DNA of 64,000 bases from Ereboglobus luteus (GTDB lineage: Bacteria > Verrucomicrobiota > Verrucomicrobiia > Opitutales > Opitutaceae), in NCBI RefSeq assembly GCF_003096195.1, contig NZ_CP023004.1, positions 2,460,501 to 2,524,500 on the forward strand, in the 5' to 3' direction. A program made the position numbers and the translations under genes. Of the stretch, positions 8,977 to 17,368 are shown in pieces (position 1 is the first letter of the stretch; each line of letters starts with the position of its first letter). Below the pieces are notes generated by a model. The model did no database searches and was not told the origin of the DNA. It saw only the letters and a list, made by a program, of their open reading frames with translations.

Positions 8977-10515
8977 TTACTCCGTCTTGGCGGGGATTCG
9001 CTCAACAACCACGTTGCGGAAGGAGACGGGTTTGTTGGTGTAATACTGCAGGCCGATGCGGCCTTCGCCGACCATTTCGGCATATGGCTTTTGGAATTTG
9101 TTCTTGGTGCCGTCCGGGTTCTTGCCGGCTTCCTTCCACTTGGAGAGGTCGATGTTGATCACACGCTCGCCGTCGATCGCGACCTGGAGCTTCGGACCCT
9201 GGGCGATGACAGTGGCGTGATACCAGCGGCCGGGTTCGATTTCGATCTGGCGGCTGGGCTCGGATATGTCAACCACGGCGCCCATGGCGTATTTCGGATT
9301 TTTGGATTCATTTTGCTGAATCTGCACCTCGATGCCGTTTTGCACCCATTTGGAAATGTCGGTGCAGCGCAGGATGATGCCGCTGTCGCCTTTTTCCGCG
9401 CAGCGGAAGTCGAGGTTCAATGCGAAGTCGCCGTAGTTTTCCTTTGTCCAGATGGTGCCGTTGGCCTTGCCGGTGAGGACGCCGTCAACGAATTCCCATG
9501 TGCCTGCCTTGAACTGCGCGTTGGAGAGGGTGTCGTTAAAGAGCGGGCTGGGGCCGGGCCAGCGTTCGGTGCTGGAGGGGCGTTTCTTGGCCCATTGCTT
9601 GGAGATGTTCTTTTCATTGACATAACCGGCGGGGAGCACGCGGCCGTTGCGCAGGTCGTCGTCGCTGGCGGCGAGGGCGCGGTGAAACCAGTCAGCGCAG
9701 AGGGCGGTGTCGGCGTCGAGTTGAGCGACCGGCACTTTGTTTTCGTATTCCATGTAGGCGATGCCCTTGAATCCCTGGCGGCGCAGTTCGAGGATTTGCA
9801 GGGCGGCGTCACTCGCGCCGGTGCCCCACGGCATGTCCTGCGCGGCTTTCACACCGCGCTCGGTGAGGTCCTTGAAGTGGAGCGAGACAAGGCGGCCCTC
9901 GGCTTTGCGAAGCGTGGCGACGGGGTCGTAACCGCTGCGCGTCCAGTGGCCGGTGTCGGCGCACAGTCCCATGGTTTTCGCATGGGGCGCGACGGTGGCG
10001 AGGGCGAATTCGGGATCGGCGTAAACGGTTGGTTTCGCGTGGTTGTGGACTGCGGCCTTGACGCCGTATTCCCCGGCGAGTTTGGCGATGAGCGGTATGA
10101 CGCTGGTGTCCTTCGGCTCGACGGCGACATCGCGCAGGCCCATTTCCTTGGCGAAGGCGAAGATTTGGCGCCACTCGTCCTCGGTCTTGCCGTTGACGAC
10201 GCCGTAGCTGGTGAGGTTGAGGCCGCGTTTCTTGAAGAGATTGCGGACCTCTGCCTTGGCGGCGGCGCTCATGTTGTGCCCGAACTTTTCATCGACCTTG
10301 GCGGAGATTTTATGCCCGGGATAGGCTTGGATGTTTTTGATTTTCATCGCGACCGCGCGATCAAGGGCATCCTCGAGGGTGAGGTTGAATTGCTTCGTGC
10401 GGAAGGTGTATGACTGGAGGCCGAGCTCGATGCCACCGGAGGCGGCATTGAGCGATGCGTGAAGGGTGAAGAGTGAAAGCAGGAGCGCGGAGAGCGCGAA
10501 GAGTTGTTTTTTCAT
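8977..10515 (-). CDS. Exported fusion of TIM-barrel sugar isomerase/epimerase and DUF1080 (3-keto-disaccharide hydrolase-type) domain
   Basis: A 512-residue protein starting MKKQLFALSALLLSLF, a Sec signal peptide ending near AASGG. Residues about 25-275 form an AP-endonuclease-2/xylose-isomerase-like TIM barrel (GLQSYTFR, NIQAYPGH, VHNHAKP, CADTGHWTRSG, SLHFKDL), with the HNH, D-T-G-H and H-F-K-D metal-site positions intact. Residues about 310-510 form a DUF1080 lectin-like domain (WEFVDGVLTGKANG, DFRCAEKGDSGIILR, IEVQIQQNE, PVSFRNVVVERI). These families normally occur as separate neighbouring genes in keto-sugar glycoside cleavage loci, so the fusion suggests two consecutive activities in one periplasmic enzyme. 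It is the last gene of a minus-strand operon. Substrate unknown. Confidence 0.88.
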   Translation of the reverse strand: MKKQLFALSALLLSLFTLHASLNAASGGIELGLQSYTFRTKQFNLTLEDALDRAVAMKIKNIQAYPGHKISAKVDEKFGHNMSAAAKAEVRNLFKKRGLNLTSYGVVNGKTEDEWRQIFAFAKEMGLRDVAVEPKDTSVIPLIAKLAGEYGVKAAVHNHAKPTVYADPEFALATVAPHAKTMGLCADTGHWTRSGYDPVATLRKAEGRLVSLHFKDLTERGVKAAQDMPWGTGASDAALQILELRRQGFKGIAYMEYENKVPVAQLDADTALCADWFHRALAASDDDLRNGRVLPAGYVNEKNISKQWAKKRPSSTERWPGPSPLFNDTLSNAQFKAGTWEFVDGVLTGKANGTIWTKENYGDFALNLDFRCAEKGDSGIILRCTDISKWVQNGIEVQIQQNESKNPKYAMGAVVDISEPSRQIEIEPGRWYHATVIAQGPKLQVAIDGERVINIDLSKWKEAGKNPDGTKNKFQKPYAEMVGEGRIGLQYYTNKPVSFRNVVVERIPAKTE

Positions 10516-10613
10516 GATGAAGTTTGATGTTGCGTTGTGTTTGTCGTGGTGAGGACCGGAGGGCTGGTTGACTGGCTTCAAATTTTCAAATTTCTGGAAT
10601 TTGGTTTTCTGAA

Positions 10614-10646
10614 TTCAGTCCTTCAGCCCTTCAGTTCTTCAGCCTT
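10614..10646 (+). repeat. Octamer CTTCAGYC tract (intergenic copy)
   Basis: Four imperfect TTCAGYCC units abut the stop codon of the Gfo/Idh gene. Near-identical tracts lie inside the autotransporter gene at 33554, 35161 and 36859. Confidence 0.8.
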
Positions 10647-12083
10647 TTAATACACGCGGTAGTTTTTGTTGATGAGGATTTGGGCTTCGGGCATTCCGGT
10701 GCACACGGCGCGGGTGGCGTCCCATTGGATGGGTTTGCCGGTGCGCAGGGCGAGGTTGCCGAGCGAGACGAATTCGGTGAGGCCGGCGGCGTGGTCAACG
10801 ATGTTGGAGCCGGGCGCGTGCTCGCCGCCCTGGATGGCGTCGAGCCACTCGCGGTATTGGTTGGCCTTGGGAATGCGGCGGATGGTCCTGGCCGGGCGCT
10901 TGGTGAATTCCTTCATTTTCGACTCGGGCAGGAGCTTGACGGATTCCGAGTAATCGCTCGGCGAATACATGATGCCCTTGTCGCCGTAGTAGAGCGTGCC
11001 GCCGGTGCTGAGTTTGCCGTCGGCGCCGAGTTCCTTGGGGGCGACGGGTTTGCGGCCGCCGTCATACCAGACGTATTTGATGGGCGGGAGCGAGCCGCGC
11101 GCGGGGAATTCGTAGGTGATCGTGGAGGCCTTGGGGCCGCAGACGGCGGAGCCGCCCTCGGCGTCGGCGGAGACTTTGCAATCGCCGCTGAGGTTGAGCG
11201 CCCAGTAGGCGGCGTCCATGATGTGGCAGCCCATGTCGCCGAGCGCGCCGCAGCCGTAGTCCCAGAAACCGCGCCAGTCGAATGGGGCGAGGTTGTGCGT
11301 GTAGGGGCGCACGGGGGCGACGCCGAGCCAGAGGTTCCAGTCGAGCGTGTCGGGGCTGAGCGCATAGCGCGTTTTCTCGGTGTCCTTGGTGGGCCAGGGA
11401 ACGTCCTGCGGCCAGATCGGGCGGCGTCCGGGCACGCCGGGGCGGTTTGTCCAGCTGTGGATTTCGCGCACCGTGCCGATGACTCCGGCGTCGATCCATT
11501 CCTTGGTGAGGCGCGTGCCTTCCTTGGCGTGGCCCTGGTTGCCCATTTGGGAAACAACACCGTGCTTTTGGGTGGCGGCCTTCAGGACGCGCGCCTCGCC
11601 GATGGTGTGCGTGAGGGGTTTTTCAACGTAAACGTGCTTGCCGCGCTCGATCGCCATGAGCGTCGCCGGGAAGTGCATGTGGTCGGGCGTGGAAATGGCG
11701 ACGGCGTCGATCTTCTTGTCCATTTCCTCGAGCATTTGCCGGAAATCGCGGTAGCGGGGCACATTCGGATGTCCGTAGAACGCGCGCGAGCCGCGCTCGA
11801 AGTGCACGTCGCAAAGCGCGGCGATTTCCCCGCCGGCGTCGATAATGCCGGAGAGGTTGCTGTAACCTCGGCCGCCGATGCCGATGCAGGCAACGCGGAC
11901 TTTGCGGTTGGCGGAGACGAGGTTTCTATACGGGGACTTCGCTCCGGCGGCGGCCCAGGAGCGCGAGATGAACGGCGCGCCGAACGCCACTGCCGCCGTG
12001 GCTGTGGCGGCGGTTTGGAGGAAGCGGCGGCGTGAGAGCGCGTTGGGAGTCGCGGATGTGTTTTTGGTATTGGAGTGTTTCAT
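10647..12083 (-). CDS. TAT-exported Gfo/Idh/MocA family NAD(P)-dependent sugar oxidoreductase
   Basis: A 478-residue oxidoreductase from the ATG at 12083. The N-terminus carries a twin-arginine signal (SRRRFLQTAATATAAVAFGA), so it is exported folded with its cofactor. The Rossmann motif follows (VRVACIGIGGRGYSNLSG), then the family signature YVEKPLTHT with its Lys and a C-terminal Gfo/Idh fold containing DYGCGALGDMGCHIMD. Such enzymes oxidise a sugar hydroxyl, often C3. The sequence as given is in frame with the upstream DUF1080 gene with no stop between them; that apparent fusion is explained by a G7 tract at 12140 and not accepted, because an internal TAT signal would be meaningless. The downstream gene starts 131 bases further on. 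Confidence 0.88.
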   Translation of the reverse strand: MKHSNTKNTSATPNALSRRRFLQTAATATAAVAFGAPFISRSWAAAGAKSPYRNLVSANRKVRVACIGIGGRGYSNLSGIIDAGGEIAALCDVHFERGSRAFYGHPNVPRYRDFRQMLEEMDKKIDAVAISTPDHMHFPATLMAIERGKHVYVEKPLTHTIGEARVLKAATQKHGVVSQMGNQGHAKEGTRLTKEWIDAGVIGTVREIHSWTNRPGVPGRRPIWPQDVPWPTKDTEKTRYALSPDTLDWNLWLGVAPVRPYTHNLAPFDWRGFWDYGCGALGDMGCHIMDAAYWALNLSGDCKVSADAEGGSAVCGPKASTITYEFPARGSLPPIKYVWYDGGRKPVAPKELGADGKLSTGGTLYYGDKGIMYSPSDYSESVKLLPESKMKEFTKRPARTIRRIPKANQYREWLDAIQGGEHAPGSNIVDHAAGLTEFVSLGNLALRTGKPIQWDATRAVCTGMPEAQILINKNYRVY

Positions 12084-12108
12084 TGTTAGGGATGTGTTTT
12101 TCGGAGAG

Positions 12109-12950
12109 TTATTTCTTTTTCGGAGGCGGTGCGTAGGGAGGGGGGGAAGGTCGGGAATCGGAGGCGGCGGCGGGAATGAGAGGTCGCGCACCCAGATGTT
12201 GCGGAAGGAGACAAGGTCGCCGCCGTGGTTTTGGAGCGTGAAGGGCAGCTTGCCGGCGTGGGCCTTGTATGCGGGCAGGCCCCGATACTCGGTGGGGCCG
12301 CGGAGCACGGTGTCGTGCTGGACGACCACGCCGTTGTGGATCGCGGTCATGCGCGCGGGCGAGGCGAGCGAGCCGTCGGCATTAAAGCGCGGCGCGATGA
12401 ACACGATGTCGTAGGTTTGCCATTCGCCGGGTATGCGGGATGCGTTCACCAGGGGCGGAAATTGTTTGTAGATCGATCCGGCCTGTCCGTTGGCGTAGGT
12501 CGGGTTTTCGTGGGAGTCGAGCACTTGCAGTTCGTAGAGTCCCATGATGAGCACACCGCTGTTGCCGCGGCCCTGGCCCTCTTTTTTGATGACGGCGGGC
12601 GAGCGCCATTCGAGGTGGATCTGCACGTCGCCAAACGAGGCCTTGGTGCGCAGGTTGCCAGTCTTGGGAACGACGGTCATGGAGCGTTCCGCGGGGTCGA
12701 GTTTCCAGCGCGGCGTGGCGTTTTTCTTGTCGGTTGACTCCCACGCGTCGAGATTGCTGCCGTCGAAAAGCACAACGGCGTCGGACGGAATTCCGGTCGA
12801 CGCGGGCACGCTGACGACGGGCGGAACCGGTTCCCATTGTTCGGTGAGTTCGGGCCTTGGAAGCGGCGGAAGCTCGGTTGCGTTTTGTTGCGCGTGCGCG
12901 ACAAGCGCGCAAGCGAACAAGCTCATGAGGGCAGGGATGCGTATTTGCAT
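12109..12950 (-). CDS. Exported DUF1080 protein (3-keto-disaccharide hydrolase-like), frame broken at its 3' end
   Basis: First gene of the sugar operon. It begins MQIRIPALMSLFACALVAHA, a Sec signal peptide, and contains one DUF1080 domain (VLFDGSNLDAWES, VQIHLEWRSP, GNSGVLIMGLYELQVLDS, GEWQTYDIVFIAPRF, LQNHGGDLVSFRNIWVRDL). As sequenced, the frame runs on into the Gfo/Idh gene. Adding one G to the G7 run at 12140-12146 gives a natural 280-residue protein ending YAPPPKKK with TAA at 12109-12111, 25 bases before the next ATG. Removing one G also gives a stop, at 12086. The intact domain itself is not in doubt; only the C-terminal tail is. The role inferred is hydrolysis or handling of oxidised glycosides in the periplasm. 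Confidence 0.8.
12140..12146 (+). other. G7 homopolymer at reading-frame fusion point
   Basis: Seven G (C7 in the coding strand of the DUF1080 gene) lie where two genes appear fused. One extra base restores separate genes. The only other G7 run noticed in the window, at 21909, also coincides with a frameshift repaired by one extra G. Confidence 0.85.
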
Positions 12951-13026
12951 AAGAAGCGAAAAATTTAGGGCAGCAATTAACTACCCGCATCGAATCAGGG
13001 CGAGGCGAAAAAGCCTGAATATTTAG

Positions 13027-13803
13027 TCACATATTTTGCAGCTCGTAACTCAATATGCTCAGTGCGTAAACCGCCGCGGTTTCGCAACGCAGCACGAGCG
13101 GCCCGAGCGTCACCGGCTCGATGGCGGCGCCGCGCGCCGCGTCCATTTCAGCCGGGGAAAAATCACCCTCGGGGCCGATGAGCCAGAGCACGTTTCGGGG
13201 CGCGTTGTTTTCGTGCGCGGCGCGGAAGTCGGCGAGGATGGTTTTGAGCGTGCGCGCGCCTTCGTGAAGGCTGGCGATGAGGCGCAGGTCATAGCCGGCC
13301 CCGGGCGTCGCGCTTGCGCGCATGAACGCGGTCGCATTTTGCACGGGCTGGATTTCGGGCAGCCAGGGGTTGCCGCATTGCTTGGCGGCTTCGAGTGCGG
13401 CGACGCGCCACTTGTCCGTTTTTTTATCCTCACGCTTGGAGTCAAAGTGCACTTGGGTGCGCTCGCTTTCGAGCGGCACGATGCGCGCGGCGCCGATTTC
13501 GGTGGCCTTGCGCACGATGGCGTCCATCGACGGCCCCTTGGGCAGCGCTTGCGCGAGTGTGATGCGAAAGGGAAACGCGGCGGCCTGGCGCGAGGAAAGG
13601 ACTTTGAGCACGGCGGCGTTTTTGGAATCGCGCGCGAGTTCGCAGGTCCATTCGCGTCCGTGACCGTCGAATGCGATCACGGGATCGCCGCGGCGGGCGC
13701 GATTGACCGCGACGAGATGATGCGACTCCTCGGCGGAGAGCAAAAGCTCCGTTGCGTTCGCGGCATCAGCCGGGCTTGGGCAATAGGAACGAAAATCGGG
13801 CAC
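13027..13803 (-). CDS. rsmE: 16S rRNA (uracil-1498-N3)-methyltransferase RsmE
   Basis: SAM-dependent methylation of U1498 in the 16S rRNA decoding region. The C-terminal half has the SPOUT trefoil-knot motifs LIGPEGDFSPAEMDAA and LGPLVLRCETAAVYALS, and an N-terminal PUA-like domain contains SAEESHHLVAVNRARRGD and QALPKGPSMDAIVRKATEIGA. I chose the GTG at 13803 (PDFRSYCPSP, 258 aa) because family members begin close to the PUA strand; an ATG at 13884 would add 27 unrelated hydrophobic residues. No strong Shine-Dalgarno decides it. It is divergent from the aldolase gene. Confidence 0.92.
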   Translation of the reverse strand: MPDFRSYCPSPADAANATELLLSAEESHHLVAVNRARRGDPVIAFDGHGREWTCELARDSKNAAVLKVLSSRQAAAFPFRITLAQALPKGPSMDAIVRKATEIGAARIVPLESERTQVHFDSKREDKKTDKWRVAALEAAKQCGNPWLPEIQPVQNATAFMRASATPGAGYDLRLIASLHEGARTLKTILADFRAAHENNAPRNVLWLIGPEGDFSPAEMDAARGAAIEPVTLGPLVLRCETAAVYALSILSYELQNM

Positions 13804-13829
13804 GGAAATAAGTAGAAAGCAGAAATTAG

Positions 13830-13917
13830 GAATTAAGAAGTCAGAAAATTGCGGGTGCCTGTAAATGTTGGTTCCATTGCGCATGCGCCGTTGCCATTGA
13901 TTTGGACTTCTTAATTC
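13830..13917. promoter_or_regulatory. 13-bp inverted repeat in the rsmE/aldolase divergent region
   Basis: GAATTAAGAAGTC at 13830-13842 is a perfect inverted copy of GACTTCTTAATTC at 13905-13917, with a GCGCATGCGC palindrome between them. It lies between two divergent start codons, so it could be an operator or a low-complexity relic. Confidence 0.45.
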
Positions 13918-13943
13918 TTAATTCATACTTCTTAATTTTTCAC

Positions 13944-15227
13944 ATGGCTTCCTCCTGGCTTCATCCGCGCGACGAACTCGTCGAAACAATGCGTCGCATC
14001 TATCGTTACAAGATGACCACCACCTCCGGCGGCAATCTTTCCATCCGCGACGCCGACGGCGGCATCTGGATCACGCCCGCGCGCGTGGACAAGGGGCGGT
14101 TGAATTCCTCCGACATTGTTTGTGTTCGTCCCGACGGCACGCGCGAGGGGTTGCACCCGCCGTCGTCCGAGTTTCCCTTTCACCGCGAAATCTACCGCAG
14201 GCGGCCCGACATCAAGGCCATCGTGCACGCGCATCCCGGCGCGCTCGTGGCGTTCAGCATTTGCCGGTTGATTCCGGACACGCGGGTGCAGGTGCTCGCG
14301 CACGCCGTCTGCGGCAAGATCGCCTATGCCGCGTATGCGTGCCCCGGCAGCGAGGAGCTCGGGCGCAACATCGCCGAAACCTTTGCGGGCGGCGCCGATT
14401 GCGTGATGCTCGAAAACCATGGCGTTGTGATTGGCGGGCGCGATTTGAAGGACGCGTTTCAACGTTTCGAAACACTCGAATACGTCGCGCAGACCCTTTG
14501 CAAGGCCGCCGCGCTTGGCAAAATCAACACGCTCACGGATGCGCAGCTCGTGGAGCGCGCGCTGCCCGGGCTTGCCGAGCTTCCCCATGCCGGGCCGACC
14601 AGCCGCGAGAAGGAGCTTCGCACGCAGATATGCGATTTTGTGCAGCGCTCCTACAGGCAGCGCCTGCTCACCAGCACCGTCGGGTCATACTCGGCGCGGT
14701 TGGCGGGCGATGAGTTTGTCATCACGCCGCGCCGCCGCGACCGCCTTGAGCTCGAACCCTCCGGCATGGTGCGCGCCACGATCAATGCCTGCGAGGCCGG
14801 CAAGCGGCCCAGCCGAGCGGCGCTTTTGCACGCGCTCATTTATCAAAAAAATCCGGATGTGGGCGCGGTCATCAACGCCCAACCCGCCCATGCGAGCGCG
14901 TTTTGCATGACCGACGCCGCCCTGAGCACGCGCACGATTCCGGAGAGTTTTATCATGCTCAACGATGTGCCGCGCCTGCGGCACGCGTGTGTCGTCGCCG
15001 ACGCGGAAACAATCGCCGCGCATGTGTCGCTCGCCAAGCGCCCCGTCATCCTCATCGAAAACGAGGGCGCTCTCGTGGTCGGCAAAAACGTGCTCGACGC
15101 GTTCGACCGGCTCGAAGTGCTGGAGGCGACATGCGAGGCGCTTTTCCTCAGCCGCCCGCTCGGCCCGCTTGTCCCGATGCCGGACGCGGCGATCGACGAG
15201 TTGAAAAAAGTTTTCGGTGTCGAATAA
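13944..15227 (+). CDS. Tandem class II aldolase/adducin protein with one degenerate domain
   Basis: A 427-residue protein made of two class II aldolase/adducin domains. The first (about 1-205) keeps SGGNLSIRD, SSEFPFHREIY, the zinc ligands H95-A-H97 and H159 in ENHGVVIGG, so it should be an active zinc aldolase or epimerase of the fuculose/rhamnulose-phosphate type. The second (about 212-427) has the same fold pattern, but the ligand motif reads N311-A-Q313 and the third His is replaced by E374 in ENEGALVVG, so it cannot bind zinc in the usual way. It may be structural or regulatory. The ATG at 13944 is preferred to an upstream one. A sugar isomerase gene follows 111 bases later, suggesting a shared sugar pathway; the substrate is unknown. 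Confidence 0.85.
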   Translation: MASSWLHPRDELVETMRRIYRYKMTTTSGGNLSIRDADGGIWITPARVDKGRLNSSDIVCVRPDGTREGLHPPSSEFPFHREIYRRRPDIKAIVHAHPGALVAFSICRLIPDTRVQVLAHAVCGKIAYAAYACPGSEELGRNIAETFAGGADCVMLENHGVVIGGRDLKDAFQRFETLEYVAQTLCKAAALGKINTLTDAQLVERALPGLAELPHAGPTSREKELRTQICDFVQRSYRQRLLTSTVGSYSARLAGDEFVITPRRRDRLELEPSGMVRATINACEAGKRPSRAALLHALIYQKNPDVGAVINAQPAHASAFCMTDAALSTRTIPESFIMLNDVPRLRHACVVADAETIAAHVSLAKRPVILIENEGALVVGKNVLDAFDRLEVLEATCEALFLSRPLGPLVPMPDAAIDELKKVFGVE

Positions 15228-15338
15228 ACGGGCGCGCCGCCACCCGCGTTGGTTTGCTCAAACGTCCCGGGGCTTTCTTACTGTTGGCCGTCCGCGGGGT
15301 TGACGCTTTGCGCGGCGGTCGAACACGATACGGGCACT

Positions 15339-16184
15339 ATGAGACTTGGTGTTCGCGCGCATGATTTTGGAAAGATGCCACTCGACGATCTGGCACGGCG
15401 GATCGCCGCGCACGGGTTGTGCTCGGCGCAGTTTGCCGCGGTCAAATCGATTCCGGATTTCGAATCGGACGCGGGACGCGTGAGCCCGGGGCTGGCGACC
15501 CATGTGCGCGATGCGTTTCGCGCGGAGGGCGTTTCGATTGCGGTGCTGGGATGCTACATCAACCTGGGAACACCGGACGATGCGGACGCGCGTTTCCAGA
15601 TGGGGCGCTTCAAGGAATACCTGCGCCATGCGCGCGATTTTGGATGCGGCATGGTGGCCACTGAAACGGGGTCGGTGCGCGCGGATTTCGCATTTCATCC
15701 GGAGAACCATGGCGAGGCGGCGTTTCAACGCGTGCTTTCGCGCGTGCGCGAATTGGTGCGCGAGGCGGAAAAATTTGGCGTGTTCGTGGCCGTCGAGGGC
15801 GTGGCCTCGTATGTGGTCAACAATCCACGGCGCATCAAGCGGCTGATCGACGAGGTGGAGTCGAACAATTTGCAGATTATTTTTGATCCGGTGAACTTGG
15901 TGAACGCGGACAACCACAAGGACCATGACGCGATCATCGAGGAATCGTTTGCGCTGTTCGGCGCGCGCATCGCGGCGTTTCACGCGAAGGATTTTGTCAT
16001 CACGCCGGAGGGCGCATACAGACAAGTCGCGGCGGGGACGGAGGGCGGATTGCTGAACTATCCGCTGTTTTTTAAACTGGCGAAACAGCACAAGCCTTAC
16101 GCGTATGTGCTGCTCGAGGACACAAACCCGGAAACGCTGGCGCGCACGGTGACGTTTGCCCGGGAGGCATGGGCGCGCGCGTAG
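15339..16184 (+). CDS. Sugar phosphate isomerase/epimerase family protein (TIM barrel)
   Basis: A 281-residue cytoplasmic TIM-barrel protein of the AP-endonuclease-2/xylose-isomerase-like family. Recognisable strands include MRLGVRAHDFG, VSIAVLGCYINLG, GMVATETGS, VAVEGVASYVV, LQIIFDPVNLV with the metal-site Asp, IAAFHAKDF with the H-x-K-D site, and AYVLLEDTNP. The ATG at 15339 is chosen because upstream in-frame residues are Cys- and Pro-rich and unlike family N-termini. It probably interconverts or dehydrates a keto sugar produced or consumed with the aldolase upstream. It converges on hemD. Confidence 0.88.
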   Translation: MRLGVRAHDFGKMPLDDLARRIAAHGLCSAQFAAVKSIPDFESDAGRVSPGLATHVRDAFRAEGVSIAVLGCYINLGTPDDADARFQMGRFKEYLRHARDFGCGMVATETGSVRADFAFHPENHGEAAFQRVLSRVRELVREAEKFGVFVAVEGVASYVVNNPRRIKRLIDEVESNNLQIIFDPVNLVNADNHKDHDAIIEESFALFGARIAAFHAKDFVITPEGAYRQVAAGTEGGLLNYPLFFKLAKQHKPYAYVLLEDTNPETLARTVTFAREAWARA

Positions 16185-16220
16185 GGGCGCGTGTGTGTGT
16201 GCGCGAGCGGGGTGGGGCGA

Positions 16221-17012
16221 CTACAATTTTGCAATCAACGCGTCGATGAAGGCGTCGAGAGTGGCTTCGCCCGCCTCAAAATCGACGGGGATTTTGTTCT
16301 CGCGCATCGTCTCGCTGGTGTGCGGGCCGATGCTGCCGTAGAGGGGCTGTTTCGCCTTTTCGCCGCGGCGGAGCGATGCGCTTTGGGCGACGAAGGAATC
16401 GACTGTCGATGAGCTGGTGAAGAGGAGGGCGTCGGCGCCGTGCTCGCGGTAATCGGCGGCGGCGGGATTGTCGGCGAGGTTTGTCTTTTCGGTTTTGTAG
16501 AGGGGGAGGCGGTCAACAATGGCGCGGGCGTCCTCGAGTTTTTGCACGAGTGTGTCGCGGTTGAGATTGCCGGTGACGACGATCACCTTGGCGCTGTCGA
16601 GGCTGTCGGTGTCGATAAGCGCGTCGGCGAGGGATTCGCCGGTGGCGGTCTTGGGCATGCACTCGACCTTGATGTGGTGCTTTTCAATTTCGCGGGCCGT
16701 GGCGCGTCCGACGCAGGCGAAACGCAGGAGCCCGAGCGCGCGAATGTCGTCGAAGCCCTTGAAAAACTGCTCGAAGAAAATGCGCGCGCCGTTGGCGCTG
16801 GTGAAAACGATCCAGTCATAGCTTCCGAGTTCGGCGAAGATTTCGACGAGGGCGGTTTTGTCGATGGCCGGGGTGACGGTGATGAGAGGGATGTCGAGAA
16901 CCTCGGCGCCGAGGTTTTCGAGTTTTTCGCGGAGCCCGGCATTTTGCGCCTGCGTGCGCGTGATGACGATGCGGCGATTGAGAAACGGCTGGTTGTTACT
17001 GGCGTTGGACAT
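16221..17012 (-). CDS. hemD: Uroporphyrinogen-III synthase
   Basis: Cyclises hydroxymethylbilane to uroporphyrinogen III in tetrapyrrole synthesis. The 263-residue protein from MSNASNNQPFLNRR has the two-lobed HemD pattern: RRIVITRTQAQN at the N-terminus, DWIVFTSANGARIFFE, FACVGRATAREIE, VIVVTGNLNRDTLVQKL and DALLFTSSSTVDSFV, ending with GPHTSETMRE. The family is poorly conserved, but these segments are diagnostic. A start at 17033 is possible but adds seven atypical residues. No other haem gene lies within the window. Confidence 0.88.
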   Translation of the reverse strand: MSNASNNQPFLNRRIVITRTQAQNAGLREKLENLGAEVLDIPLITVTPAIDKTALVEIFAELGSYDWIVFTSANGARIFFEQFFKGFDDIRALGLLRFACVGRATAREIEKHHIKVECMPKTATGESLADALIDTDSLDSAKVIVVTGNLNRDTLVQKLEDARAIVDRLPLYKTEKTNLADNPAAADYREHGADALLFTSSSTVDSFVAQSASLRRGEKAKQPLYGSIGPHTSETMRENKIPVDFEAGEATLDAFIDALIAKL

Positions 17013-17368
17013 GGAAGAATCACCCAAGAGCAACGCGCCGGGGATTCAGGGCAAGCGGATAAAATCGTTTTTCCGAGGGGTGCTTTTTCGACCGGCGTTT
17101 TGCCTTCATCTTTTCCGAAAAGGACGCGCAACCCCCAAGCAGCGCTGAACAGACCGGGCGCGCCGCGGACAACATTAAGGGCATAAGGGAGCTTTGATTT
17201 GCAAAAAACAAAATCAAGAGACCGCCCGCGCTTCTGCCTCATGAAACGTTTTCAGCCAGATGCCGCAGTTTGTGGAGGGGCCGGCCAAGTGTGACTTATT
17301 AGGTTACTTTTCGGATAAAAAATGGGCGCGTTTTGAATCGCGGTGAACGGATTTCGTATAAAACGCAC
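17013..17368. other. Intergenic region upstream of hemD and downstream of ogt
   Basis: 356 bases without a supported gene. It should contain the hemD promoter. A short element near 17289-17320 (GTGTGACTTATTAGGTTAC, then GGATAAAAA) resembles one at 59296-59330, also about 50-80 bases downstream of a minus-strand stop. Confidence 0.4.

Noticed and set aside
10647-12950. A genuine 767-residue DUF1080-Gfo/Idh fusion protein
   Set aside because: The second half begins with its own ATG and TAT signal, and one base in the G7 tract separates the genes cleanly, so two genes are more likely.
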